Source: Streptomyces sp. NBC_01264
GTDB lineage: Bacteria > Actinomycetota > Actinomycetes > Streptomycetales > Streptomycetaceae
Assembly: GCF_026340675.1 (NCBI RefSeq)
Contig: NZ_JAPEOX010000003.1
Location: forward strand, 186,001 to 250,000
Length of the DNA stretch: 64,000 nt
Reading direction: 5' to 3'
Position 1 is the first letter of the stretch, and each line of letters begins with the position of its first letter. The position numbers were made by a program, and so were the translations under genes. The notes beneath the pieces were generated by a model. The model was not told the DNA's origin. It worked only from the letters and a program-made list of their open reading frames with translations, and did no database searches. Shown piece after piece: positions 42,926 through 52,200 of this stretch.

Positions 42926-43534
42926 TTACGGGATCCAGCCCGCCTCCTCCGCGATGCGGATGGCGTCGATCCGGTTGCGGGCGTTGAGCTTGTCCACGAT
43001 GGCCGTCAGGTAGTTCCGTACCGTGCCCTCGCTCAGGAACAGCTGCTCGGCGATCTCACCGGCGTCGGCGCCCCGGGCGGCCAGCCGGAGCACCTGCGTC
43101 TCGCGCGGGGATATCGGATTGTCCAGGGCCTCCCAGGCGCTGAGCGCGAGATCGGGGTCGATCACCCGCTGCCCGTTGGCCACGGCCCGTACGGCCTGGG
43201 CGAGCCGGGCCGGCGGGGAGTCCTTCAGCAGGAACCCCGAGACCCGGGCGGCCATCGCCCGCCGCAGGGTGCCGGGCCTGCCGAGGCTGGTGAGGATCAG
43301 CGTGCGGCAGGCGGGCAGGCGTTCGCGCAGTTCCGCGGCCGCCGTCAGCCCGTCCATCCCGGGCAGGTCGATGTCGATGATCGCCACGTCGGGACGCGAT
43401 TCGAGTGCGGAGGCCACGATGAGGTCACCGCGGTCCACGGAGGCGACCACCTGGAAGTCAGGTTCCAGTTCGAGCAAGGCGATGAGTGCGCCGCGGACCA
43501 TGTGGACGTCCTCGGCAAGAAGCAGCGACAGCAT
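42926..43534 (-). CDS. NarL/LuxR-type response regulator
   Basis: The 202-residue regulator has a receiver (LLAEDVHMVRGAL, phospho-Asp in VAIIDIDLPGMDG, Lys in GFLLKDSPP) and a LuxR-type helix-turn-helix (ISPRETQVLRLAARGADAGEIAEQL, then SEGTVRNYL). It is similar in layout to DesR-type regulators. The histidine kinase gene lies 48 bases upstream. The pair stands between the TfuA/YcaO unit and the cyclodehydratase, so control of the peptide genes is likely. Confidence 0.9.
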   Translation of the reverse strand: MLSLLLAEDVHMVRGALIALLELEPDFQVVASVDRGDLIVASALESRPDVAIIDIDLPGMDGLTAAAELRERLPACRTLILTSLGRPGTLRRAMAARVSGFLLKDSPPARLAQAVRAVANGQRVIDPDLALSAWEALDNPISPRETQVLRLAARGADAGEIAEQLFLSEGTVRNYLTAIVDKLNARNRIDAIRIAEEAGWIP

Positions 43535-43582
43535 GGTTGTTGTTCCCCCGTATACCCCTCGTGCCGGTCGGCTCGCGCCGGT

Positions 43583-44878
43583 TCAGCCGGCTCGACGTTC
43601 CAGCGCCGCGACGGACGCTCTTCCCGCGCTCCCGTCGTACTCGCGTCCCTGTGGCCCGATGTTGTCCGGCGGGTCGGGGGCGATCGGTCTCATCGGCGCC
43701 CTCGCCGTCACCCGGAACCGGCTCTCCGGTTCGATGCCCGCGGTCAGGGTCCCGCCGATCGCGGTGAGCCGCGCGGCCAGGTTGCCCAGCCCGCTGCCCC
43801 GGTCCACGGGGTCCGCGAGCCCGACGGCCACGACCCCGTCGTTCTCCATCACCAGTTCCACCATCTCCCCGTCGATCACGGCCGTGATGGTGCAGGACTG
43901 CACCTTGCTATGCCTGAGGATGTTGGTCACGCCCTCGCGCAGGGCGGTCGCCAGCACGGTGTCCACCAGCGGGTGCAGTCGCCCGCAGTCGATGTCCACC
44001 TTCGCCTCCACGCCGGCCGAGGCCATCACGTCGGCCACCGACACCGCCTCCGCCGCCAGCGACATGTCGCGGTACCCGCGGGCGACCGCCCGTACGTCGA
44101 CGAGTGCCTGGCGGGACACCCCGAGCACGGAGACGACCTCTTCCCGTGCCCGCTCGGGGTTGTTGACGACGAGCCGCTGGATCAGCTCGCACTTCAGCGA
44201 GATCGCCGAGAGGCTGTAGCCGAGCAGGTCGTGCAGGTCCCGGGCGAACCTCAGCCGTTCCTGGATGACGGCCATCCGCGCCATCTCGGCACGGGTCTCG
44301 TGCACTTCCTTGACCAGGTCCGTCAGCCGGGTGAGGCCGTAGATCACCAGGCCGGTCAGCGCGGTGGAGATGGCCGCGTACGCGAGGTCCAGCACGGTGA
44401 CGCCCTGTCCCACCGCCCACCACAGCACCACGCCCGAGATGGCCGCGAAGGAGGGCCAGGCGATCCTGGGCGGTGCGAGCAGCAGCACCGAGGCGCTCAG
44501 GGGGCCCGCCACACTGCCCCACAGCACGTTCAGCCAGACCAGGGGCAGGAAGGTCAGGAACAACTGCACCCCCAGGGCGGCGCACTTGCGGCCGGTGGAC
44601 CAGCGCCGGGCCTTGGGCGAGGTGAGGACCAGCTGGAAACCGTAGAGGAGCAGAACCGCCGCCGCGCAGACGAAGAGTTCGCGCCGCCGGTCGCGCAGCG
44701 CGTATTCGACATTCAGCAGGGTGACGATTGCGTACCCGGACAGGACGGTGACCACGATGCCCTGCGCGAGGCGCGGGGCGAGCACGTCGGTGACCCGCCG
44801 CTTGTCCGGATTCTTGGTTTCCGCTTGCTCGGTCCCCTGAGCTAGGTCGTTGTCCGCAGTCCGGAAACGGCCCGTCAT
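43583..44878 (-). CDS. Sensor histidine kinase, HisKA_3 (NarL-class)
   Basis: The 431-residue kinase starts at ATG 44878 after GAGGAG. Four to five membrane helices span about residues 35-180. The HisKA_3 domain has RFARDLHDLLGYSLSAISLK with the phosphorylated His, and the ATPase domain shows DRGSGLGNLAARL. A C-terminal proline-rich tail follows. It should phosphorylate the adjacent LuxR-type regulator. The membrane input domain lacks a recognised extracellular sensor, so it may detect a membrane-active compound, as DesK/LiaS-like kinases do. Confidence 0.9.
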   Translation of the reverse strand: MTGRFRTADNDLAQGTEQAETKNPDKRRVTDVLAPRLAQGIVVTVLSGYAIVTLLNVEYALRDRRRELFVCAAAVLLLYGFQLVLTSPKARRWSTGRKCAALGVQLFLTFLPLVWLNVLWGSVAGPLSASVLLLAPPRIAWPSFAAISGVVLWWAVGQGVTVLDLAYAAISTALTGLVIYGLTRLTDLVKEVHETRAEMARMAVIQERLRFARDLHDLLGYSLSAISLKCELIQRLVVNNPERAREEVVSVLGVSRQALVDVRAVARGYRDMSLAAEAVSVADVMASAGVEAKVDIDCGRLHPLVDTVLATALREGVTNILRHSKVQSCTITAVIDGEMVELVMENDGVVAVGLADPVDRGSGLGNLAARLTAIGGTLTAGIEPESRFRVTARAPMRPIAPDPPDNIGPQGREYDGSAGRASVAALERRAG

Positions 44879-45028
44879 ATGCTCACTCCTCGGTAGGAAA
44901 ACGAGAGCGTCCGAGTCCGCACTATATGCCGAGCCCGGCGAAGATCGGAGAGGTAGCCGAGAGCTGATCTGCACGGGCATCCGGAAGGGCTTCCGTAAGG
45001 CCATCCGGAAGGGCGTGCACAGGGGCAT

Positions 45029-47326
45029 CTACAAGGGCAGCGGAAGATCGTTGAGTTCACGGAATGCGGTGGAGGTATTCAGCTGACCGAGACGCACCGG
45101 TACCTCGAAAAGGCGTCCGGGGGCGAACCTGGCGTAGAACGGGCGCAGTCCGGGCACCAGGGTCTTGACCACGGGTATGCCCACGTCGGGCCGGGTCTGG
45201 TCGAGGACCAGCAGCTCCATCCCGTGCGATTCCAGCAGGGTCCGCAGGTGCGTGACGTCGTCGAGGAGGTCGGCGTTGCGTCCGGCGTACCGCCAGGACG
45301 CGGGGGTCCGCGCGGACTGCGCCGGGTCCGCGAAGAGTTGCGGCTGGCCCGGCAGGTCCGTACCGGAACCGCCGGCGGCCGGCAGCATCTGCACCATCTC
45401 GGTGACCGCCCTGCGCAGGGCGAGCCGCGGGTCGAGGTGGGCTCCGAAGCCGTAGACGAACTCCCCTTCGGGGCCGTCGGTGCGCCGGGAGACGGCCGCC
45501 ACGACCGGGATTCCGAGGTCTGAGGTGAGGTCGAGGGCCCAGACCTGGCGCCCGGCCCGGCCGAGCGCCGATCTGGTGGCCGCCAGCCAGGGCTCGTCGA
45601 AGGAGTCCAGGTCGATCCCGGGCAGGCGCAGCCGGTTGTACCACCACAGCGCCACGGCGTCCCGCTCGACGAGTTCGAGCACGCCCTGGACCACGGCGTC
45701 CTCCGGGCTGCCGCCCGCGGCGTTGCCGTTGGAGTCGGCCCACAGACCGTCCGGGGAGGAGCTCCCGCCCGTGTTGAAGTACAGCGTGGAGGTGGGCAGG
45801 AGCCGGTGGGCCCCGGCGGTGAGCGACCACACGGGCGTCCACTCGGTCGCGGCGTCGGCGTCGAAGGGCCGGCTCACGTGGTGGAAGGGCTGCTGCAGGG
45901 CGTTCCAGCGCTGCCGGTCGGCGTACTGCCGCTCGTCGAACAGCTGGTACGTGTTGGGGTGGACGGCCGAGGAGCCCAGCCCGGACAGGGAGTCCCGGAT
46001 GACCAGCTCGTCGCCCTGGCGGGCGGCGCTGTACCGTTCCGCCGCCTCGCACAGCGCGCTCGCCCGGGCCTCGGTGGCGGTCGCCCCCTTGCCTCCGCTG
46101 CGGGCCCGCAGGACCTGGTGGACCCCGGCCAGCGAGTGCCCGCGCAGGGCGAGGTTGTGCCCGGAGTCGTAGGCGTGCAGTCCGTCGGGCAGTCCCGGGA
46201 CCGGGCGGACGTTCGTGACGATGCCGGTGACCGGGCTGATCAGGTGGCGGTTCTCGATGAGGATGCCCTCGGCGCAGACGGCCCGGTCGTTGCTGCCGGT
46301 GCCCTCCGCCTTCGGCCGGGAGGCCAGGGCGAGGGGCCGCGCCGTCCGCCGGGCGACGAGCGAGGGGTCCCCGCAGTCGGGGCACTGCGGCCGGCGCAGC
46401 ACGGTGTGGTGGGTGGTGCTCAGGTTGAGGCTGTCCAGGACGCACACGGAGCGCTGCTCCGGGTAGCGCAGTCCCGCGAGCCACTTCGACAGTTCCAGCA
46501 CGGCGCACTGCAGACCCAGCGACCGTACGGCCGAGAGGGTCGGGGCGGGTCTCGGCGCCGGCCCGTCCAGGCCCAGGGCGCGCTGTACGGGGAGTTCCCC
46601 GGCGCGGTGCTCGGACAGCCGGTGCGCCAGGCAGGACCAGCAGGGCCCGTCGGTGGGCCCGTCGGGTCCGGCGGGTCCGGCCGCTCCGTTGGTGGGCGGC
46701 GAGAAGAACGGGCCGGTCCAGGGGTCGGCGCCGAACGGCCTGGCCAGCAGCCAGGACCGGCCCTGGCGGCGCAGCCGTCCGGAGACGGCCCGCAGCCCGG
46801 GGTCCAGGTAGTCCGCGCACACCACCAGGGCCAGCGGGGTGTCGGCGTGCTCGTCCACGGCGTTGAGCCCGGAGGCGGCGCAGGCGGCGCGGGCCGCGTC
46901 GGCGTCGACCCCTCCGACCGGGATCACCGCTACGGGCGCCGTGCCGACCTCGGTCGTCGCCTCGTACCCGTCGAGGCCCGCCCGGTCCCAGTAGGCCTGG
47001 GCCAGGGCGGTGTCCCCGCCGGCCGGGGCGGCGCCGGCGGTGTCGGCTCCGCCGTGTCGGTACCCGACCAGATTGGCCTGCGCGAGACTCCGCAGCGCCC
47101 GTCCCACCTCGGCGACCGGCATGGTCCGCGAGGCGGCTCTGAGTAAGGCGTCCAGGGTGTGGCTGCCGTCGAGCAGCGGGACCAAGCTCTCTATCCCGGC
47201 TCCGCGCAGGACGGTCACGCCCTGGTCGGACAGGACGAAGGCGGCCTCACCCGGTACCGCTTCGGCCCGCACGTGGCGCTTGAAGGCGACGAAGGGGCCC
47301 GCCTGGCCCTCCGGCGGGGGCGTCAT
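45029..47326 (-). CDS. Azoline-forming cyclodehydratase: leader-binding domain fused to YcaO
   Basis: The 765-residue protein starts at ATG 47326, overlapping the precursor stop (ATGA). The N-terminal 90 residues look like a RiPP recognition element (FVLSDQGVTVLRGAGIESLVPLLDG). A zinc-binding E1-like part follows with CWSC and CPDC pairs, then the YcaO domain with GATATEARASALCEAAERYS and GSPEDAVVQGVLELVERDA. It ends in LNDLPLPL, similar to the Pro-rich YcaO terminus. Such fused proteins cyclise Cys/Ser/Thr to thiazolines or oxazolines in ATP-dependent fashion. A flavin dehydrogenase to make azoles is not present in the window. Confidence 0.9.
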   Translation of the reverse strand: MTPPPEGQAGPFVAFKRHVRAEAVPGEAAFVLSDQGVTVLRGAGIESLVPLLDGSHTLDALLRAASRTMPVAEVGRALRSLAQANLVGYRHGGADTAGAAPAGGDTALAQAYWDRAGLDGYEATTEVGTAPVAVIPVGGVDADAARAACAASGLNAVDEHADTPLALVVCADYLDPGLRAVSGRLRRQGRSWLLARPFGADPWTGPFFSPPTNGAAGPAGPDGPTDGPCWSCLAHRLSEHRAGELPVQRALGLDGPAPRPAPTLSAVRSLGLQCAVLELSKWLAGLRYPEQRSVCVLDSLNLSTTHHTVLRRPQCPDCGDPSLVARRTARPLALASRPKAEGTGSNDRAVCAEGILIENRHLISPVTGIVTNVRPVPGLPDGLHAYDSGHNLALRGHSLAGVHQVLRARSGGKGATATEARASALCEAAERYSAARQGDELVIRDSLSGLGSSAVHPNTYQLFDERQYADRQRWNALQQPFHHVSRPFDADAATEWTPVWSLTAGAHRLLPTSTLYFNTGGSSSPDGLWADSNGNAAGGSPEDAVVQGVLELVERDAVALWWYNRLRLPGIDLDSFDEPWLAATRSALGRAGRQVWALDLTSDLGIPVVAAVSRRTDGPEGEFVYGFGAHLDPRLALRRAVTEMVQMLPAAGGSGTDLPGQPQLFADPAQSARTPASWRYAGRNADLLDDVTHLRTLLESHGMELLVLDQTRPDVGIPVVKTLVPGLRPFYARFAPGRLFEVPVRLGQLNTSTAFRELNDLPLPL

Positions 47327-47592
47327 GCCGCGACCTGGAGGTCGGCCTGGTCGGTGAGGCTGCCGCCGGTGCAGATGCTGCACCGCAGGCAGCTGGACAC
47401 CGAACCGGTGACGGCGCTCAGGTCGTCGATGGAGAGGGTCGCGCCGGACGTCCAGTCGAGTCCCTTGGCTTCCAGTCCGAACTCCAGCAGGACCCCTGCC
47501 GGGTCGGTGTCGAAGCGCTGTCCGAGCTTGGGTTCCAGAGCGGTACGGGCGGCGAGTTCCGCGAAACGGAAAAGTTCCTGGGCCACGTTCAT
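47323..47592 (-). CDS. RiPP precursor peptide (azoline-type)
   Basis: The 89-residue peptide starts at ATG 47592, preceded by GGGGGAAG. The first 60 residues are a helical leader with LEPKLGQRFDTDPAGVLLE, like nitrile-hydratase-type leader peptides. After GSVSS comes the putative core CLRCSICTGG with three Cys (68, 71, 74), Ser/Thr residues and two Gly, ending in SLTDQADLQVAA. Cys, Ser and Thr are the residues cyclised by the enzyme encoded immediately downstream and coupled by ATGA. Whether the Asp/Gln tail is kept or trimmed is unknown; no peptidase gene is seen. Confidence 0.82.
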   Translation of the reverse strand: MNVAQELFRFAELAARTALEPKLGQRFDTDPAGVLLEFGLEAKGLDWTSGATLSIDDLSAVTGSVSSCLRCSICTGGSLTDQADLQVAA

Positions 47593-47830
47593 GACTTCCC
47601 CCTGAAACGAACGGTGCTGCACTGGTGTCCTGTTGGGACGAGAGTCTGGAGGGGGACCTCACAGCACCGGCAGTGCCACGTTCACCGGCCGCGTATGACA
47701 TTTTCATGATTCACCTCGTGCGCACCTCACTGGGCCGCCGAGGGCCTCTGCTGCGAGGCTGTTTGCCTGACTCCAAAGGGGTCGTCGCACACTGTCCGGC
47801 ATCCGTGGCCCGATGAGGGAGAGCGCACAG
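47593..47830. promoter_or_regulatory. Divergent control region between precursor and SARP genes
   Basis: The 238 bases separate the minus-strand precursor operon from the plus-strand SARP gene. An A/T-rich patch at 47694-47713 contains symmetric ATGA/TCAT elements and is the best candidate for an operator. I could not define a -35/-10 pair or SARP heptamer repeats with confidence. Confidence 0.4.
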
Positions 47831-48658
47831 ATGGAGATCAAAGTACTCGGGTCGCTCACTGCCCAGGAGCGCGGCGTCTCGGTCGTTCCGACCGCTACGA
47901 AGCCCCGGCAACTGCTGGCCCTGCTCGCTTTGCACGCCGGCCGGGTCGTCACCGTGCCGACGCTGATGGAGGAGATCTGGGGGGAGGACATCCCCCGCAG
48001 CGCCACCACGACGCTGCAGACGTACATCCTCCAGCTGCGCCGGAAGATCGGCAGCGCCCTGGAGCGGGACCCGGAGCTCGACGCCAAGGAGGTCCTGGTC
48101 ACCCGGTTCGGGGGCTACCTGCTCCAGGTGCCGCCGGGCCAGGTCGACGCCCACGAGTTCGAGCGGCTCGCGGGGCAGGGCCGGGCCGCCTACGACATCG
48201 GCGACTACCGTGCCGCGTCCGATCTGCTCGGCCGCTCGCTCGCGCTGTGGCAGGGCCCGGCGCTGGTCGACGTACGTGCGGGATCGATCCTCGAACTCGA
48301 GGTGCTCCAGCTCAACGAGGAGCGCACGGCCGCCCTGGAGCGGCGCATCGAGGCCGACATCCGGCTCGGCCGGTGCGCCGAGGTGATCCCCGAACTGCGG
48401 GTGCTGGCGGCCCGCCACCCCCTCCACGAGGGCTTCTGCGGGCAGCTGATGCGCGCCCTGCACCGCTCGGGCGGGGGCTGGCGCGCGCTGGAGGCCTACC
48501 AGAAGCTGCGGGCCTCGCTCGTACGCGAACTGGGGCTGGAGCCGTCCGCTCCGCTCCAGCAGCTGCACCAGGCCGTGCTCTCCGGCGATCTGGCCCGGAC
48601 CGATCCGGCCGGCTCGACGGTCCCCCGCCGGCTCCAGCCGATCGCGGCCGCCGAATAA
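47831..48658 (+). CDS. SARP-family pathway activator
   Basis: ATG 47831 is chosen, since GAGGGAGAG lies seven bases upstream; an ATG at 47813 is also in frame. The 275-residue protein has the OmpR-like DNA-binding domain (LLALLALHAGRVVTVPTLMEEIWGED, then TTTLQTYILQLRRKI) and the bacterial transcriptional activation domain ending WRALEAYQKLRASLVRELGLEPS. Small SARPs of this type switch on antibiotic clusters. Its position between the precursor operon and the aminobenzoate genes makes it the likely activator of this whole region. Confidence 0.92.
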   Translation: MEIKVLGSLTAQERGVSVVPTATKPRQLLALLALHAGRVVTVPTLMEEIWGEDIPRSATTTLQTYILQLRRKIGSALERDPELDAKEVLVTRFGGYLLQVPPGQVDAHEFERLAGQGRAAYDIGDYRAASDLLGRSLALWQGPALVDVRAGSILELEVLQLNEERTAALERRIEADIRLGRCAEVIPELRVLAARHPLHEGFCGQLMRALHRSGGGWRALEAYQKLRASLVRELGLEPSAPLQQLHQAVLSGDLARTDPAGSTVPRRLQPIAAAE

Positions 48659-48732
48659 CGAACAGGAATTCCCGACTGGCGCCGACCGGCTCCGGCGGGG
48701 AAAGGCAATTCGGCGCCCGCACCCGCCGGTTC

Positions 48733-48754
48733 GGCCCTTTCCCCGGAAAGGGCC
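48733..48754 (+). terminator. Hairpin between convergent SARP and ADC-lyase genes
   Basis: A 10-bp stem (48733-48742 with 48745-48754) closes a tight loop in the 106-base gap between two convergent genes, so it may serve both. Confidence 0.5.
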
Positions 48755-48764
48755 CGCGGCGGGC

Positions 48765-49622
48765 TCACTCCGGGAGCGGGGTCCGCAGGCCGTCCAGCCA
48801 GCTCTGCCACGCGGCCGCGTGCAGCGGGGCGCCGGCCGGGAGGGAGCTGCCCGTCCAGGCGGTGACGGGGCGCAGCCCGTGGAGGGCGTTGGCCACCCAG
48901 ACCTCGCGTCCGGCCAGCGCGGACAGCCTGCGCCGGGCGGGCCGTACGGTCACGCCCGTGCGCGCCGCCCGCTCCAGCAGCAGCGCGGCGGTGACCCCGG
49001 GGAGAACGGGGAGTTCGGCGGGCGGATGGCACAGGACGTCCTCCTCCCACCACAGGAGCGAGGAGTTGGCCGCTTCGAGCAGCACCCCGTCCGCGGTGAC
49101 CAGGATCGCCTCGTCGGCCTCCGCGGCCGCGGCCCTGGAGCGGACCGCTGCCAGGGCGCCCAGGTCCGGCCCCTTGTGACGGGGCGTCCGGCGCGGGTCG
49201 CGTACGGCCAGCCCCCAGACCCTGGCGGTCGTGGAGAGCGCGGGGGCGGGGCGCAGCCGGTACAGCAGCCGGTGGCCGCCGGGCAGGACGGTGTCCGGGA
49301 ACGCGGCGGCGGACGCGGTCTCCAGCTCGACGCGCGGGAACCAGAGGCCGGGCTCCCGGGGCAGCAGGGCGGCCGTGTCGGTCCAGAAGGTGTCCAGCAG
49401 CGCGCCGGGCACGCCGGCGGCCGCGGCGCAGGTCGCGGTGAAGCGGCGGCGGTGCCGGGCCAGGGCGCGGACCCGGCCGTCGGCGACCAGCCAGGAGTCC
49501 GCGGCGAGGAGCGTGCCGGGTGCGTCCGTCGCGGGAACCTCGTGCAGGGCACCGTCCGGGGTGAGCGCGAAGAGCCGGTCGGCGGCCCGGACCGGGCCGG
49601 TCGGCGCCGTCCGCCCGGTCAA
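48765..49622 (-). CDS. 4-Amino-4-deoxychorismate lyase-like enzyme
   Basis: The 285-residue class IV PLP enzyme is read from TTG 49622, whose bases overlap the upstream stop (TTGA). No other start lies near, so translational coupling is assumed. Lys150 in RHKGPDLG is the expected PLP lysine, and GVLLEAANSSLLWW fits the conserved Glu/Asn-Ser region. ADC lyase releases pyruvate from aminodeoxychorismate to give 4-aminobenzoate. With the ADC synthase gene immediately before it, the pair forms a complete route from chorismate to 4-aminobenzoate inside the cluster. Confidence 0.82.
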   Translation of the reverse strand: MTGRTAPTGPVRAADRLFALTPDGALHEVPATDAPGTLLAADSWLVADGRVRALARHRRRFTATCAAAAGVPGALLDTFWTDTAALLPREPGLWFPRVELETASAAAFPDTVLPGGHRLLYRLRPAPALSTTARVWGLAVRDPRRTPRHKGPDLGALAAVRSRAAAAEADEAILVTADGVLLEAANSSLLWWEEDVLCHPPAELPVLPGVTAALLLERAARTGVTVRPARRRLSALAGREVWVANALHGLRPVTAWTGSSLPAGAPLHAAAWQSWLDGLRTPLPE

Positions 49623-51792
49623 CGGGACGCCGCGGGCTCGGTGGACGCCGCCCCGTCGCGGCCGGGGAAGCCCCTGCCGAGGAGGCGGAGCAGCGGGGTG
49701 GTCTTGGTGATGGTCTCCTCGTACTCGTCGGCCGGGTCGGAGAGCGCGACGATGGCGCCCCCGACTCCGTAGCGGATGCCCTCCTCCGTCACGACGGCGG
49801 TACGGATGACGATGCTGAGGTCGGCGCCGCCGCACAGGGAGAAGTAGCCGATCGCTCCGGAGTACACACCGCGCGGGCCCTCCTCCAGTTCGTCGATGAT
49901 CTGCATGGTGCGGATCTTAGGGGCGCCCGTCATGGAGCCGCCCGGAAACGCGGTGCGCACGCACTCCACGGCGCTCACTCCGGGGCGCAGGGTGGCCCGT
50001 ACGGTGCTGACGAGCTGGTGCACCGTGGCGAAGGTCTCCACGTCGAACAGCTTGGGCACGTGGACCGAGCCGACCTCCGCGCACCGGCCGAGGTCGTTGC
50101 GGACCAGGTCGACGATCATCAGGTTCTCGGAGCGGTCCTTCTCGTTGGTCCGCAGATCGGCGATCAGCGCCTCGTCCTCCCGCGCGGTGGCGCCGCGCGG
50201 CCGGGTCCACTTGATCGGCTTGGACTCGGCCAGTCCCTCGGCGGTGACGCGCAGGAACCGCTCCGGCGAGGTGCTGAGGACGGCCAGGTCCTCGAAGAGC
50301 AGCAGCGAGGCGAACGGCGCCGGGCTGGTGCGGCGCAGGAAGCGGTATCCCTCCCAGGGGTCCACCTTCGCCTCGCTGTGCAGTTCGTTGGTGAGGCAGA
50401 CCTCGTAGGTCTCGCCGGCGGCGATGTCCTCCTGGCTGCGCCGGATGCGGTCCAGGTAGGCGTCCCGGTCGTGCCGCAGGCTGAGGTCGCCGGCGTCCAG
50501 GGGCTGCGCGGGCACGTCGGCGTCCGCCGTCCGGCCGGCGAGGGCGCGCAGCCGCCCGGTGGTGGTGTGCAGCCATGCGCGGGCGGCGGCGTCGAGGGCG
50601 AGCGCCTCGGCATCGTCCGCACCGGGGTCGGCGGGGGCCAGGGCGAGCCGGTGCGTGGTGCCGGTCAGGTGGTCGAAGGCCAGGGCGCGGGCGGCGAACA
50701 CCATCGTGGCGTCGGGCTGCCGCGAGCGGTGCACGACCGGGCCCGCGCCGCACTGCGCCTTGAGTTCGTACCCGAGGTACCCGACCCAGCCGAGGGCGAA
50801 GTTGCAGGGGTTCTCGGCCCTGTCGGGCAGGTCCGTCCGCAGGGACTTCAGGTCCTCGTCGATCCAGTCGAAGAAGGGCCGCCGCTCGACCTGCGCGCTG
50901 CGGACGCCGTCCCGTTCGGAGACGACGGTGACCGTGCCGGCCGCGACGTCGGCCGTGGCCACGCGGGCCAGGTCGCCCGAGGCGTCCCCCATGATCGAGA
51001 AGCGGCCCGTGGCGCCGTCGCCGCGGCTGCTGTCGAGCCAGAAGGCGTGGTTCCCGCCGCGCAGCAGCGCGTCGAAGACGATCTCGGGGTCCCATGCGGT
51101 GGGCAGCCGCTCGGTGAGGACGCGCAGGTGCCGGCCCGGGGCGGGCCGGGCGGGCGCGGCCGCGGGCGCGGCGGGTGCGGGGGGCCGCGCGGCGGGGTGC
51201 TCCTCCTGCCAGCGGGCCGTGAGCTCGCGGAAGTTGCGCATCATCAGCAGTCCGTGCTCGCTGCTGATGGATTCCGGGTGGAACTGCACGCCCCACAGCG
51301 GGCGTTCGCGGTGGCGCAGGCCCATGAGGATGCCGCCCGGCGCCCACGCAGTGGCCTCGAAGACCTCCTCGGGCAGGTCTTCGACGGTGAGGGAGTGGTA
51401 GCGCACGACGTCGAAGGGCGAGGGGATCCCGGCGAAGAGGTCCGTCCCGGTGTGCTCCACGGGGGAGACCCGTCCGTGCCGGGCTCGGGGGCCCGCCGGA
51501 CGGAGCCGCCGCCGAGGTGGGCCATGCCCTGGTGGCCGAGGCACACGCCGAGGACCGGGCGGTCCGCCGCGCGGACGATCTCGGTGCAGACGCCGAAGTC
51601 CTCGGGGCGCTCGGGGGTGCCGGGTCCGGGAGACAGGACGACGTTGTCGAACCCCTCCAGATGGCTGATTCTCCACCCCGGCTCGTCGTTGCGGATGACG
51701 ACGGGCTCCTGCCCGTTGGCCTCCGCCAGGAGGTGGAACAGATTGAAGGTGAAGGAGTCGTAGTTGTCCACCAGGAGCGTGCGCATGCTCAC
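49619..51792 (-). CDS. pabAB: Bifunctional aminodeoxychorismate synthase (PabAB), frameshifted
   Basis: From ATG 51792 one frame encodes the glutamine amidotransferase start (LLVDNYDSFTFN, Cys in VCLGHQGMAHLGGG). Around 51475-51495 the frame changes by one missing base. The next frame continues with HGRVSPVEHTG, the His/Glu pair in VQFHPES and the chorismate-binding domain (KWTRPRGA, with the Lys typical of ADC synthase, then FPGGSMTGAPKIRTMQ). Apart from this, all motifs are intact over about 724 codons, so it is either very recently broken or a base-calling error. It would aminate chorismate with ammonia from glutamine. Confidence 0.85.
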
Positions 51793-51977
51793 CTCACGAG
51801 GTCATGGAGGGACGGATTCGACAGCCGGATCCGATAGAAAGATCTGATGACTGAATTCCGGACGGACGACGCAGCCCGGGAAAGATCGTCTCGACGGCCT
51901 CCCGGATAAACCGGTCCCTCCCGATTCCCCGTCAGGGAAATCGGGGAATGCATGATCTCCCCGTTCAATACGGGCAG

Positions 51978-52129
51978 ACCCTACAGGGAGTCCCTGTTCA
52001 GTCAAACATTTCCGCCCCGCGCGACGGGCTCCGCGAGGCAACCCGGGAGTAGGAATTCGCAATTCCGCAAGAATGCTGTCGCGCTTTGCATATGACGCTT
52101 GACAGTCCCCGAGGGGTCCTTTCTATTGT
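51978..52129. promoter_or_regulatory. Divergent promoters between pabAB and the acyl ligase
   Basis: The 408-base gap 51793-52200 holds two good promoters and is otherwise featureless. Minus strand (for pabAB): TTGACT at 52005-52000, 16-base spacer, TAGGGT at 51983-51978. The spacer holds the palindrome CAGGGA-G-TCCCTG (51984-51996), a likely operator. Plus strand (for the ligase): TTGACA at 52099-52104 and TATTGT at 52124-52129, with CCCC-GA-GGGG in the spacer. Both leaders are long, about 185 and 65 bases. Confidence 0.65.
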
Positions 52130-52200
52130 GCGGAACTGCTGAGCCAGTCAGGGCTAATCAGCAGTACAACGGGGCAGTGCAAACGGGGAGATGTTTGTTC

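Noticed and set aside
43502..44845. Plus-strand His/Gln-rich frame opposite the sensor kinase
   Set aside because: It is an antisense shadow; the kinase on the minus strand has complete catalytic motifs.
47323..47592. Precursor read as a small zinc or iron-sulfur protein because of its three cysteines
   Set aside because: Coupling to the cyclodehydratase, a leader-like N-terminus and a Cys/Ser/Thr/Gly-rich end fit a RiPP precursor better, though metal binding is not excluded.
52099..52200. ATG start for the acyl ligase at 52099-52101 or 52191
   Set aside because: The first would place the start inside the putative -35 box region and adds residues without similarity; the second is out of frame with the ligase.
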